A DNA stretch of 64,000 nt. It comes from JASHPR01 sp963778075. GTDB lineage: Bacteria; Actinomycetota; Actinomycetes; Streptosporangiales; Streptosporangiaceae. The stretch lies in the NCBI GenBank assembly GCA_963778075.1, contig CAVZTJ010000002.1:124001-188000 (forward strand). Direction: 5' to 3'. The notes below the pieces were generated by a model. The model worked only from the letters and a program-made list of their open reading frames with translations, was not told the DNA's origin and ran no database searches. Shown piece by piece: positions 1 through 8,083 of the stretch (positions are counted from its first letter, which is position 1; the number at the start of each line of letters is the position of its first letter). The position numbers were made by a program, and so were the translations under genes.

Positions 1-773
1 CCCTTCTTCACGATGATCTCCACGACCGCGGAGTGCAGCGAGTCGGAGGAGTAGGTCGGCGCGGTGCAGCCCTCGACGTAGTGCACGTAGGCGTCCTCGT
101 CGACGATGATCAGGGTCCGCTCGAACTGGCCCATGTTCTCGGTGTTGATCCGGAAATAGGCCTGCAGCGGGATCTCCACCTGCACACCCTTCGGCACGTA
201 GATGAAGCTGCCGCCGGACCAGACCGCGGTGTTCAGCGCGGCGAACTTGTTGTCACCCACCGGGATGATCGTGGCGAAGTACTCCCGGAAGAGTTCCGGG
301 TGCTGCTTGAGCGCAGTGTCGGTGTCTTCGAAGATGACGCCCTTCTCCTCCAGGTCCTCGCGGATCTTGTGGTAGACGACTTCGCTTTCGTATTGCGCGG
401 CGACGCCGCCGATGAGGCGCTGCTTCTCGGCCTCGGGGATGCCGAGCCTGTCGTAGGTGCTCTTGATGTCCGCGGGCAGGTCGTCCCAGCTGGCGGCCTG
501 CTTCTCGGTCGAGCGGACGAAGTACTTGATGTTTTCGAAATCGATGCCACTCAGGTCCGCGCCCCATCCAGGCATCGGCTTGCGCCGGAACAGCATCAGG
601 CCCTTCAGCCGCAGGTCCAGCATCCAGGCCGGCTCGTCCTTCAGTGCCGAGATGTCCCGGACGACCTCCTCAGACAGGCCCCGGCGCGCGGACTCGCCCG
701 CCTCATCCGAGTCGGCCCAGCCGAACTTGTAACGCTCCAGCCCCTCAAGCTCCGGGCGTGCGATGGTCGTCAT
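1..773 (-). CDS. sufB: SufB, Fe-S cluster assembly scaffold protein (3' part beyond window)
   Basis: Reading the minus strand from the ATG at 773 gives an open frame to the window edge (257 codons) that begins MTTIARPELEGLERYKFGWA and continues through DLRLKGLMLFRRKPMPGWG, GIDFENIKYFVRSTEKQA and SGGSFIYVPKGVQVEIPLQA, the conserved N-terminal and beta-helix start of SufB. SufB with SufC and SufD forms the cytosolic scaffold that builds Fe-S clusters. A GGAGG-type site lies 9 bases before the ATG. The rest of the gene and any sufD/sufC/sufS partners would lie left of position 1; the sufR regulator that often precedes sufB in actinobacteria is not seen upstream here. Confidence 0.93.
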   Translation of the reverse strand, partial: MTTIARPELEGLERYKFGWADSDEAGESARRGLSEEVVRDISALKDEPAWMLDLRLKGLMLFRRKPMPGWGADLSGIDFENIKYFVRSTEKQAASWDDLPADIKSTYDRLGIPEAEKQRLIGGVAAQYESEVVYHKIREDLEEKGVIFEDTDTALKQHPELFREYFATIIPVGDNKFAALNTAVWSGGSFIYVPKGVQVEIPLQAYFRINTENMGQFERTLIIVDEDAYVHYVEGCTAPTYSSDSLHSAVVEIIVKK

Positions 774-1470
774 GCGGAGATGCCTCCGGACTCAGTTGCT
801 GGTTTGTCGGCGGCGGTGCTGATCGTGGTATCGCGGATATGAACGAGCGATGACGCGGTGACATGCGTGGTGCTGTCCCGTCAGCGTGCGCGATCGTTGC
901 GACGCTGCACGGGAGTGCCGGGCGGCCGGCCGGATGCCTCGGCCTCCGCCTCATACAGATGCGGGTATTCGGTCAGGAAGCCCCCAGTCCTTCATGCCCT
1001 AAATGCTACCACAAATTCCAGAAATATATTGCTAGTTTTTTACTGCCTGCGTGCGGTGAGGGCAGGCTGGGCCCATGATGATCCTTCAGGTCAAGTAGCG
1101 AGGCCTTGGATGACCCCAGCTGGCCTCCTCGGCAGCGGGCGTCCGGACCATCCCGCGCACTCCCGGGCGGGGCCGGATCAAGCGGTCACAGCGTCCCGAT
1201 CCGGCGGCTGGCGGCCTCGTCATGCCCTCCTCCGCGGTACCAGATCAGCCTGCCGGGGCCAGGAAAGGGTGCACACTGAACACGTCGGACTTCCATCACC
1301 TTCCGGGTTGACCTCGCGGCAGCATTCGCCTGGGGGCCCGGCGCCAACGCCGCCGACAGCCGCAGCCGGCTGACACTAAGCTCGCCCGGGGAACGGGCCG
1401 GCAGCTTCTCACCGGGCGCCGCCGGGCTGTCCCGGGCAGTCCGCTGACCACTCGCCGGCACAACACCACT
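774..1470. other. Gap between sufB and a small ORF
   Basis: No supportable gene. A short AT-rich patch at about 1000-1040 stands out from the GC-rich surroundings and could hold the sufB promoter, but no clear -35/-10 pair was identified. Open frames here have no recognisable product and unnatural composition. Confidence 0.4.
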
Positions 1471-1490
1471 AGGCAGGAGTGATGACGCCG

Positions 1491-1730
1491 ATGGACACAC
1501 CGAGAATCCTTACTGTCACCATCGAGGTGAATGTGCCCGGGCACATCGCAGCGTACAAGCCGGATCAGATCGGCGCCGTAGCGCTGGAATTTGCCAGGTC
1601 CCTCGAGAAATTCGGGGCAGATCCAGACAGCAGTAAGGTCTCCGTCAGCTATGTCTACGACCGGTGGGCGCACAACTATCCAGACGCCCGGGTCCCGCGC
1701 CCGAAACGTGAAAACCAGGCGGGGCGGTAA
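1491..1730 (+). CDS. Small hypothetical protein (79 aa)
   Basis: Begins MDTPRILTVTIEVNVPGHIA and ends in a basic tail (PRPKRENQAGR). Composition and codon use look genuine. An AGGCAGGAG site ends at 1479; the ATG at 1491 has the better spacing (11 bases), while ATG at 1482 and GTG at 1479 are in frame but too close. The alternating pattern ILTVTIEVNV suggests a beta strand. It contains WAHNYPD near the end. I do not recognise a family; no membrane segment or signal peptide. It stands alone between sufB and the GlsB remnant. Confidence 0.5.
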   Translation: MDTPRILTVTIEVNVPGHIAAYKPDQIGAVALEFARSLEKFGADPDSSKVSVSYVYDRWAHNYPDARVPRPKRENQAGR

Positions 1731-2250
1731 CGGATTCCCAAGGCAGCACGGAACCCAAACGCTGCCAGAGAACTCACGTAGCAGCCTCCGCGGCGTGGCC
1801 AGGCTTCGGTCCAGCTGGGCCAAAACGGGCGCGCAGGATCGGTGACGCGCTGTTCTTCAGCATCTCCTGATCTCCGGCAATAGCCTTGAACGCATGCTTA
1901 ACGGGTATGACAGCCCGGGTCGACCCACGCCTTTCTCGATTGCACCTTGCGCGAGCGTGATCACGGGCTTTCAGCCGTTGCCTGTTTTGGCTGCAGAATC
2001 CCCGATGTGTAGAAGAAAATAAAGTGTAGTAATATAACAAGCGTTGCTCCGGACCCAGGCATCTGCCACGCTCGACATTTGTGGTGGCAGTAGCAGGGGC
2101 CCCGGTTTTTTTCGTGCACGGAACGGTGCCGGCAAAGGCGCTACAGACCAGGATGGTGAGAATCCACGGGAGAATTCCTCTCCCGCCGCGATCTGCCAAG
2201 CATGACTGACTGCCGCGTACGTCACCTCGTCACGGCTAAAGGAGTCGGTT
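1731..2250. other. Intergenic region with AT-rich patch
   Basis: No supportable gene. Around 1985-2045 there is a relatively AT-rich stretch (aagaaaataaagtgtagtaa) which may be a promoter area for the downstream GlsB-like remnant; a ribosome binding site (aaggag) lies just before 2251. Confidence 0.35.
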
Positions 2251-2425
2251 ATGGGCATCATCGCATGGCTCGTTCTCGGCCTGGCCTCAGGCCTGCTCGC
2301 CAATATGCTGATCCCCGGCAGAAGATCGCAGGGCCTTATCCTGACCTGCCTGATCCGCGTCGCCGGGCCGCTGGGCGGCCACCCGGCTGTTCCGCGTCCC
2401 TTCCGTCGGCCGGCATGGTGCCGGC
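2251..2425 (+). pseudogene. GlsB/YeaQ/YmgE-family stress membrane protein, frameshifted and 3'-truncated
   Basis: The ATG at 2251 follows AAAGGAGT and opens MGIIAWLVLGLASGLLANML then IPGRRSQGLILTCLI, the typical first transmembrane segment and loop of the GlsB/YeaQ family (about 85 aa, inner membrane, stress induced). After GPLGG (about 2380) the expected sequence ATRLFRVPS continues only in the next frame, so a small indel has broken the gene. The usual third membrane segment and the C-terminus are missing and the frame runs into the convergent hsp20 3' end. Probably non-functional. Confidence 0.7.
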
Positions 2426-2453
2426 CGACGGAGGGGCTGCCGGGCCGCTGGCG

Positions 2454-2981
2454 TCAGGCGCCGTTTTTCGCCGCCTTGCCCGTTACGGGAGCTGTGCCCG
2501 TTACGGTGGCCTTGCCCGTGCCGGCGCGGACCTGGATGCGCTTAGCGCGCACTTCGGGCGCCTTGGGTACCAAGACCTGCAGGACGCCGTCCTGGGCTGA
2601 GGCCTGGATCTTGTCCGCCTGAACGTGGCTGGGCAGGGTGATCGACCGGCGGAACGCGCCGTAGCGGCGCTCGGCCCTGTGAACCTTCTCTGCGGCAGCG
2701 TCGTAGGGAACATGCCGCTCGCCCTGGAGCGTCAGCAGGCCGTCCTGGAAGGTGATCTCCAGGTCCCCGGTCCCGACGCCGGGCAGCTCCACGGCCACCA
2801 GGTAGGCGTCCTTGCGCTCGGTAATGTCGAGCGGGGGAGCCCACACCTGCGCGCCCGGGCCGGCGCCAGGCTGCTGGCCGAACTGGCCGAGCCACTGGCC
2901 CGGCATCCTGCTCATCCTCAGCATCTCATCCTGCGCGCTGCGCAGGTCGTCGAACAGATCCCAGCTTGTCATGACTGTCAT
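2454..2981 (-). CDS. Hsp20/alpha-crystallin small heat shock protein
   Basis: A 175-aa protein from ATG 2981 (GGGAG six bases upstream; longer in-frame starts lack a site). It shows an N-terminal arm (SWDLFDDLRSAQDEMLRMSR), then the alpha-crystallin domain from about residue 45: WAPPLDITERKDAYLVAVEL, PGVGTGDLEITFQDGLLTLQ and a late VQADKIQASAQDGVLQVLVP, with the conserved A-x-x-x-n-GVL-type motif (QDGVLQVLVPK). ATP-independent holdase chaperone, cytosolic oligomer; homologues include the Acr/HspX type induced by hypoxia. The C-terminal I-x-I/V-like anchor appears as RIQV. Divergent from the TetR gene at 3127, sharing an operator-rich promoter. No HAIR element (HspR site) was seen. Confidence 0.92.
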   Translation of the reverse strand: MTVMTSWDLFDDLRSAQDEMLRMSRMPGQWLGQFGQQPGAGPGAQVWAPPLDITERKDAYLVAVELPGVGTGDLEITFQDGLLTLQGERHVPYDAAAEKVHRAERRYGAFRRSITLPSHVQADKIQASAQDGVLQVLVPKAPEVRAKRIQVRAGTGKATVTGTAPVTGKAAKNGA

Positions 2982-3041
2982 GTCGTTCTCCCTCACACAT
3001 CTCGCCGGGCCGGCGGCCCGGCGACCCGGGAAAAAATGCAA

Positions 3042-3126
3042 TTCGAGTGAACGACATTCGCTACCGAGTAACAATGTTCACTGTATCGTGTACGGTGTTC
3101 ACCGTCAACTGAACGTGGAGGCAATC
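3042..3126. promoter_or_regulatory. Divergent promoter/operator region between hsp20 and tetR
   Basis: AT-richer than its surroundings and full of related hexamers: agtgaac (3046), tgttcac (3075) and tgttcac (3096), plus gttca (3097) facing tgaac (3110). The half-sites GTTCAC/GTGAAC in direct and inverted orientation are what a TetR dimer site looks like, and the spacing of the two direct copies is 21 bp (two helical turns). Autoregulation of the tetR gene, and possibly control of hsp20, is an inference. The GTGGAG ribosome binding site of tetR ends the region. Confidence 0.5.
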
Positions 3127-3867
3127 ATGGCGAACCGGCCGCAGGCAGCCGCCGGCGCGGGCCCGCGCCCGCTATGGTTCAGCCCACCCGATGGCGAGGA
3201 GAGCCGCCGCCGTGCGCTGACCCGCGAACGGGTCGTCGCCGAGGCCCTCGCCGTCATTGCCGCCGACGGCGTCGATGCCCTGAGCATGCGCGGCCTCGCC
3301 GCCCGCCTCGGCGTCGTCCCCGGCGCTCTGTACCGGCACGTCCGCAGCAAGGAGCAGCTCTGCGACCTCGTCGCGGACGGGGTGCTGGCCGAGGTCGACA
3401 CCCGGGTCGGCCGCGCCCTCGGCTGGGCAGCGCAGGTCAAGGTGCTCGCGCACCGGCTGCGGGAGGTCCTGGAAGATCATCCCGGCATCGCCGGGTTGCT
3501 CAAGACCCGCGATCCGCTCGGGCCGCATTCCCTCGCCCTGGCCGAGGCGTTCCTTGCCCCGCTGCAGGAAGGCGGCTTGACCGGCCGGCAGACCGCCCTG
3601 GCCTTCTCCCTGATCTACGACTACACGCTCGGCTTTGCGCTCAGCGACCGCACCACCGTCAACGAGCAGCGCGTCCAGGACACCGCGACCCGGCACCAGC
3701 TGCACGCCTTCTTCCGGTCCCTGCCCGCTGAGCGCTTCCCCGTGCTCGCCGCCCTCGGCGAGCACGTCTGGGCCGACAACCGCGACCAGCGATTCACCGC
3801 CAGCCTCGAAATCATGCTCGACGGACTCCAGGCAGCACAACGTCAGGATCGGCATCCCCGATCCTGA
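3127..3867 (+). CDS. TetR-family transcriptional regulator (TetR C-terminal class)
   Basis: 246 aa from ATG 3127 (GGAGG at 3116-3121). Residues about 32-80 form the DNA-binding domain (RVVAEALAVIAADGVDALSM, LAARLGVVPGALYRHVRSKE), followed by an all-helical ligand domain with LAHRLREVLEDHPGIAGLLK, the pattern of the TetR_C tetracycline-repressor-like C-terminal family. Such proteins repress a neighbouring exporter or themselves. Here the downstream 1.5 kb is degraded; a membrane-protein scrap at about 4800-4980 could be what remains of a regulated transporter, but that is inference. Frame is intact. Confidence 0.9.
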   Translation: MANRPQAAAGAGPRPLWFSPPDGEESRRRALTRERVVAEALAVIAADGVDALSMRGLAARLGVVPGALYRHVRSKEQLCDLVADGVLAEVDTRVGRALGWAAQVKVLAHRLREVLEDHPGIAGLLKTRDPLGPHSLALAEAFLAPLQEGGLTGRQTALAFSLIYDYTLGFALSDRTTVNEQRVQDTATRHQLHAFFRSLPAERFPVLAALGEHVWADNRDQRFTASLEIMLDGLQAAQRQDRHPRS

Positions 3868-5369
3868 CCGGCCAGCTACACCGCCCGAGCACGTCACCGC
3901 CGGGCTGGGCCGGCCTTCGGAGCACGCTCCAGAGCTACGGCGATGAGCAATACCGCCCTGCGCCGGCACCTCTGACTACGACCGCATCGAATTCGCGCCC
4001 CGGTCACTGCCATCAAGACGCGGCAACGATGGTACGGCAGGGGTAGTTCTGCGCGGTGCGATGATCATGTCCACCGGCCCAGTGGCGGTCAGGCGGAGAA
4101 CGTGCAGCCGGGTACAGACAATGAGCCGTCGCACAGCAGACGCGGGTCCGCCAGGTGCGCCGTGAGGCGTCGAACAGCGTCGAACAGCGCCAAGCTCTCC
4201 AGTGGGGTGGCACGTTCGGCAGCTCGGCGGCCACGTGGACCGTGCCGGCCGTGTCATCATCCGGCACCAGCGCCGGCGCATGGGCAACCGTGACCGCCTA
4301 CTACCAGGACATTACCTCGAAGGACTACACGGCTGCGTGCGCCGCTCGGCTGCCATCGCCCGGTCGTAAGCGTTGAAGTCGTCGTGAGTGCCGCCGGCTG
4401 CGGTGAAGATCTCCCGGACCAGCAGCCGCAGCCGCTCAGCGTCGACTCCCGGCAGCGGGTCGTCCGGGCCTGCCAGGTCGACCGGTCCCTCGACCGCCGC
4501 CCACTGCCAGCCGGCGCGCAGCACCATGGTGGCACGGGGTGGGTCCTGAGCTGCCCAAGCTTGCGGGACCTGCCGCCGACGACCACGCCGACGACCGGGA
4601 CACCGGTCACCGGGTGACGGAGCACGGCGGCGCTGACGACGGAGGCATGGACGGTGCCGTCAGGCAGGGCGGGTGCGATAACGGCGAGCCCGTGATCGGC
4701 GGCGGCCTGACCTATTCCCAGCTGTCGGCCAAGGCAATAGCGCAGCCTAACAACGCCAAGCTTGGGCCCAAGTCCAGCTGATGTTCCGCGGCACCACGCT
4801 GCGCAGCTGCTGCTGAACGCCTACGCCTTCGGCACCATGGGCATGATCGCCGGTGTCGCCGCGATCGCCGCGTTCATCGCCGCCGCGGGCATGCTGATCC
4901 TCGGCGGCCTCGGCCTGATGGACGCCGGGTATCCCCGGCGGCCGACATCCTCGCCCCCCCCCGCCCGGCGAACGCACTGAACCCGGGCACCATCCCGCCC
5001 CAGACCACCCGCCCCAGCAACCAGCAGCCCAGCGAGGAGGCCTGGCCGCCGCCGCGCCCGCCACCTCTACGGCCGTCCCGCCTGAGCATGGCCGACCGGC
5101 CATGCCCGGCAGCCCCGCATGACACGCACCCCGTGGTGCGGGCCGGAACCCCTGCCCACACCGCGAGGTGACTGGCATTCCGGCCAGCCCCACTGTGTTG
5201 CCGCTCTGGCCGCCGGAGCTGAAGCGCTGCCCTGGTCGTCGCACGCGGGCCGACCGCGGGCGATCCGGGCCCCGGGATACCCACATAGTCCCCTGGGCCT
5301 GGCGCGCAATCCTGCAGGGAGCGCGGAGGTCCCGGCAGACGAGGCGAACGCCCGTGCTCCGCTGCATAA
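3868..5369. other. Degraded region with gene scraps
   Basis: No intact gene in 1.5 kb. Pieces with protein-like character are visible. On the plus strand at about 4225-4345 a frame reads SSGTSAGAWATVTAYYQDIT then SKDYTAACA, resembling the extracellular low-complexity plus VxAYYxDI-type domain of actinobacterial secreted or kinase-associated proteins. At about 4805-4925 a plus frame reads LLNAYAFGTMGMIAGVAAIA then AFIAAAGMLILGG, one or two membrane spans of a transporter. A PPOX enzyme remnant is listed separately. The pieces are out of register with one another, so this looks like a deletion mosaic. Confidence 0.5.
4318..4715 (-). pseudogene. PPOX-class (F420-dependent-type) oxidoreductase remnant
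   Basis: The minus strand reads AAADHGLAVIAPALPDGTVH, ASVVSAAVLRHPVTGVPVVG, GRSRKLGQLRTHP, then after a one-base loss in the cacccc run (about 4552) continues in the next frame as RATMVLRAGWQWAAVEGPVD, LAGPDDPLPGVDAERLRLLV and AAGGTHDDFNAYDRAMAAER. This order matches the pyridoxamine-phosphate-oxidase-fold, F420-dependent family (TIGR03618-like) used by actinobacteria for reductions with deazaflavin. The N-terminal start is not resolved and the last beta strands (usually ERRTAVLxxPxRVY) are lost, so the gene is broken at both ends. Confidence 0.7.
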
Positions 5370-7958
5370 TCAGCGCAGGCGGCGCAGGAACGGATCCCTT
5401 GGCTCTTCCGGGCTGACCCGCACGCGCACGTCGACGGCACATACGCCGTCCGGGCCCGCGACGACGGGGCCGAGGCCCAGTTCGGCGACCTCGGGGAGAT
5501 CATCAGCAAGACGGGATACCCTCAGCAACACCTCGGCGAGCGCTGCGGTGTCGACAGGCCGCGTCGCCGGGTGGCCGGATAGCAGCAGCGCGGCATGTGC
5601 CGCGTGGATCAGCTCGTCGGCGTCGGCGTCGGTCAGCGGGGCCAGCCGGGCCGCTTGACCGCCGAGAACGTCGGTGGCGGCCGCGCCGGACCCGAGCACC
5701 ACCAGCGGCCCGAACACTGGCTCCTGGACCACGCCGATCACCAGTTCGACGCCGCCCGCGAGTGCGGCGGGCAGCGTGACGACCAGCGGGATCTGATAGC
5801 ACGAGAGCAGCTCGGCCGCCGTGGCGGTCGGCAGCCATCCGCCGGCTGGGCAGCCGGCCAGGAACCCGGCGAGCAGCTTGCGCGCGTCGGGGGTGCGCAG
5901 CCCGCCCAGCTCCGGGATGTGGCCCTGCCGCCGTTCGCGCCAGGCTCGGTAGCGGGCCGCATGGCCAAGCGCGCGGGCGGCATCTTCCGGGTAGGCGTAG
6001 GCGGGCAGCCCGGCGACGCCTGGCGTCCGGCCGTCCGGTGCGCCGACGCGGTCAGCGCGGTTCTCCGGGTGCTGCGGTGCCCCGGCGGCGGGCAGGCGCC
6101 CGAGCAGTCGCACGGACTGTGCCTGGTCGAGCAGGCAGGCCGCGACCGGCTTGCTGACCGCCGCCGTGCGGACCGCAGTGCGCAGGTCGGAGATGGCCGT
6201 GGGGACAGCCACGGCGAGCACGGCATCGACGCCGTCATCGGCGGCGACCGCCTCCAGGCAGGCGCGGAAAGAATCCGCGGTCACGGCCGCCGTGGCATCC
6301 ACAGGCCCGGTAACCTCCGCACCCGCTGGCAGCAGCCTGCGCAGCGTGCGCCGAGTCGCCGAGGCGAGCTGGACGACCTGCAGGTCGTTGTCGCCGCACG
6401 CGTCGGCCGCCAGGACTCCCGCGCCGCCGGTGTTGGAGACGATCGCGACCCGGTTGCCTGCGGGCAGCGGCTGGCAGGCGAGCAGCGCAGCGGCCTCGAT
6501 GAGCTCGCCAAGACTTGCGGTCGTGATGATGCCCGCCTGCGCGAACAGCGCCTGCTGGGTGACCAGGGGCGTCGCCGCGGCGGCGGTGTGCAAGGCCGCG
6601 GCGCGCTGACCGGCCGCTGACCGGCCTGCGACGACCGTCAGCACGGGCATCCGCTGGCCGACCCGGCGCGCCGTGCGCGCGAACTTGCGCGGGCTTCCGA
6701 AGGACTCGACATAAAGGACAACCAGCCGGGTCACCTCGTCCTGCTCCCACCACATCAGCATGTCGTTGCTAGATACGTCGTACTTGTCGCCGACCGACGC
6801 AAAGGAGGACACGCCGATGCCTAGCCGGGACAGGTGCCCGAGCAGCGCGATCCCCACTCCGTCTGATTGCACGACAAGGCCGGCGACACCGCCCGCCGGG
6901 TGGCCAGCCGCGAAGGTAGCGTTCAGTCCAATCCGGGGCACGACGACCCCGGAGCAGTTCGGGCCGACCAGCCGCATGCCGTAGCTGCGGCATATCGCCA
7001 GCAGGCCGACGCCCTCGGCGCCCAGGCCCGAGGTGATCACCGTGAGGACCCGCACGCCGTTGCGGCCGCATGCGGCCGCCACGTCGGGCACGGCTGCCGG
7101 GGGCACCGCGATCACGGCCAGATCCACCGCCTCGGGCAGGTCGTCGACGGACGCCACGCAGGGCACGCCCTCCAGGGACCGGGCGTGCGGGTTCACGGCG
7201 TAGACCTTTCCGGCGAATCCGCCGGTCACGATGTTGTGCAGGATCGCGCGGCCTACGGTCGCCCGCCAGCGGCCCGCGCTCACGACGGCGACCGACTGCG
7301 GCTCCAGGAGGTGGCGGAGGCTGGCCACATCCGCGCGGCTCTCCCGGCCGGCCACGGACTCCAGGTAGCCGTCCGGGCTGCGGCCGGCCTCGCTGCGGGG
7401 CAGCGGGAAGGTCAGCTCGACCACGCCGTCGGACGCCCGCCGTTGCGCGGGCAGGCCCGCATCGGCGAACACCCGCAGCATCGCCGAGTTTTCCGCCAGG
7501 GTCTCGGCGATGAATGCGCGCAGCCCGCGCTGTCGCGCCAGCGAGGCCAGGTGCTCGAGCAGCAGGGTGGCGATGCCGCAACGGTGCATGTCGTCAGGGA
7601 CCGCGAACGCGATCTCCGCTTCCCCTGGCCTCCCGGTGGACTCGTAGCTCGCCACGCCGACCAGCCGGCCGCCCAGCCATGCGAGCAGCGCCACGTGGTC
7701 TGGCCCGGGATCGCGGCACACTCGCTGCGCCTCCTGCTCGCCTGCGCGTGGGCTCAGGCTGAAGAACCTCAGGTACATGTTGTCGGGAGACATCGCGGCG
7801 TGCATCTCGCGCACCGCTGCCGCGTCCTGCGACCTGGCCGACATGATCTCGACCGTGCGACCGTCGGTCAGCAGCGCGTACGTGCTAGTGGCAGCCGTCG
7901 GGGCGCGCGGCAGGGTCACGACAGCGTCGGGATCCTCGTCAGGCGTTTCAATGGTCAC
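5370..7958 (-). CDS. GNAT acetyltransferase fused to NDP-forming acyl-CoA synthetase-like protein (Pat-like), ATP-grasp internally deleted
   Basis: 862 aa from GTG 7958 (AGGTG seven bases upstream; an ATG further out adds 21 unlikely residues). Residues about 30-195 are a GNAT domain (MYLRFFSLSP, EAEIAFAVPDDMHRCGIATL, LEHLASLARQRGLRAFIAET). From about 215 come the CoA-binding Rossmann domain (LEPQSVAVVSA, GKVYAVNPHA) and the succinyl-CoA-ligase-like domain (GPNCSGVVVP, SFASVGDKYDVSSNDML, NTGGAGVLAADACGDNDLQV). This is the layout of actinobacterial Pat/PatZ protein lysine acetyltransferases. The terminal ATP-grasp domain is short: at about residue 729 CYQIPLVVTLPAALA is followed directly by GGVELVIGVVQEPVFGPLVV, skipping roughly 70 residues that normally hold the nucleotide-binding lysine region. 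ATP-dependent synthetase activity is therefore doubtful; the acetyltransferase part may still work. No partner in the same operon. Confidence 0.85.
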   Translation of the reverse strand: MTIETPDEDPDAVVTLPRAPTAATSTYALLTDGRTVEIMSARSQDAAAVREMHAAMSPDNMYLRFFSLSPRAGEQEAQRVCRDPGPDHVALLAWLGGRLVGVASYESTGRPGEAEIAFAVPDDMHRCGIATLLLEHLASLARQRGLRAFIAETLAENSAMLRVFADAGLPAQRRASDGVVELTFPLPRSEAGRSPDGYLESVAGRESRADVASLRHLLEPQSVAVVSAGRWRATVGRAILHNIVTGGFAGKVYAVNPHARSLEGVPCVASVDDLPEAVDLAVIAVPPAAVPDVAAACGRNGVRVLTVITSGLGAEGVGLLAICRSYGMRLVGPNCSGVVVPRIGLNATFAAGHPAGGVAGLVVQSDGVGIALLGHLSRLGIGVSSFASVGDKYDVSSNDMLMWWEQDEVTRLVVLYVESFGSPRKFARTARRVGQRMPVLTVVAGRSAAGQRAAALHTAAAATPLVTQQALFAQAGIITTASLGELIEAAALLACQPLPAGNRVAIVSNTGGAGVLAADACGDNDLQVVQLASATRRTLRRLLPAGAEVTGPVDATAAVTADSFRACLEAVAADDGVDAVLAVAVPTAISDLRTAVRTAAVSKPVAACLLDQAQSVRLLGRLPAAGAPQHPENRADRVGAPDGRTPGVAGLPAYAYPEDAARALGHAARYRAWRERRQGHIPELGGLRTPDARKLLAGFLAGCPAGGWLPTATAAELLSCYQIPLVVTLPAALAGGVELVIGVVQEPVFGPLVVLGSGAAATDVLGGQAARLAPLTDADADELIHAAHAALLLSGHPATRPVDTAALAEVLLRVSRLADDLPEVAELGLGPVVAGPDGVCAVDVRVRVSPEEPRDPFLRRLR

Positions 7959-8083
7959 GGCCACACCTCGCGCGGAACCGCTCCGCGCAAGCTGGCGGAC
8001 CACGTCTGGCCGACTGCCCACTCATGGAAGCCACCTCTCCGCGCCCTGCCAATGTCAGCCTGCCAGTGCCGGCTGGAGGTCCC

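Noticed and set aside
33..842. Long plus-strand open frame opposite the left end
   Set aside because: It is the antisense shadow of sufB, whose minus-strand translation matches the family along its length.
2982..3126. HAIR (HspR) or DosR box in front of hsp20
   Set aside because: Neither CTTGAGT-N7-ACTCAAG nor the GGGAC-GTCCC palindrome is present.
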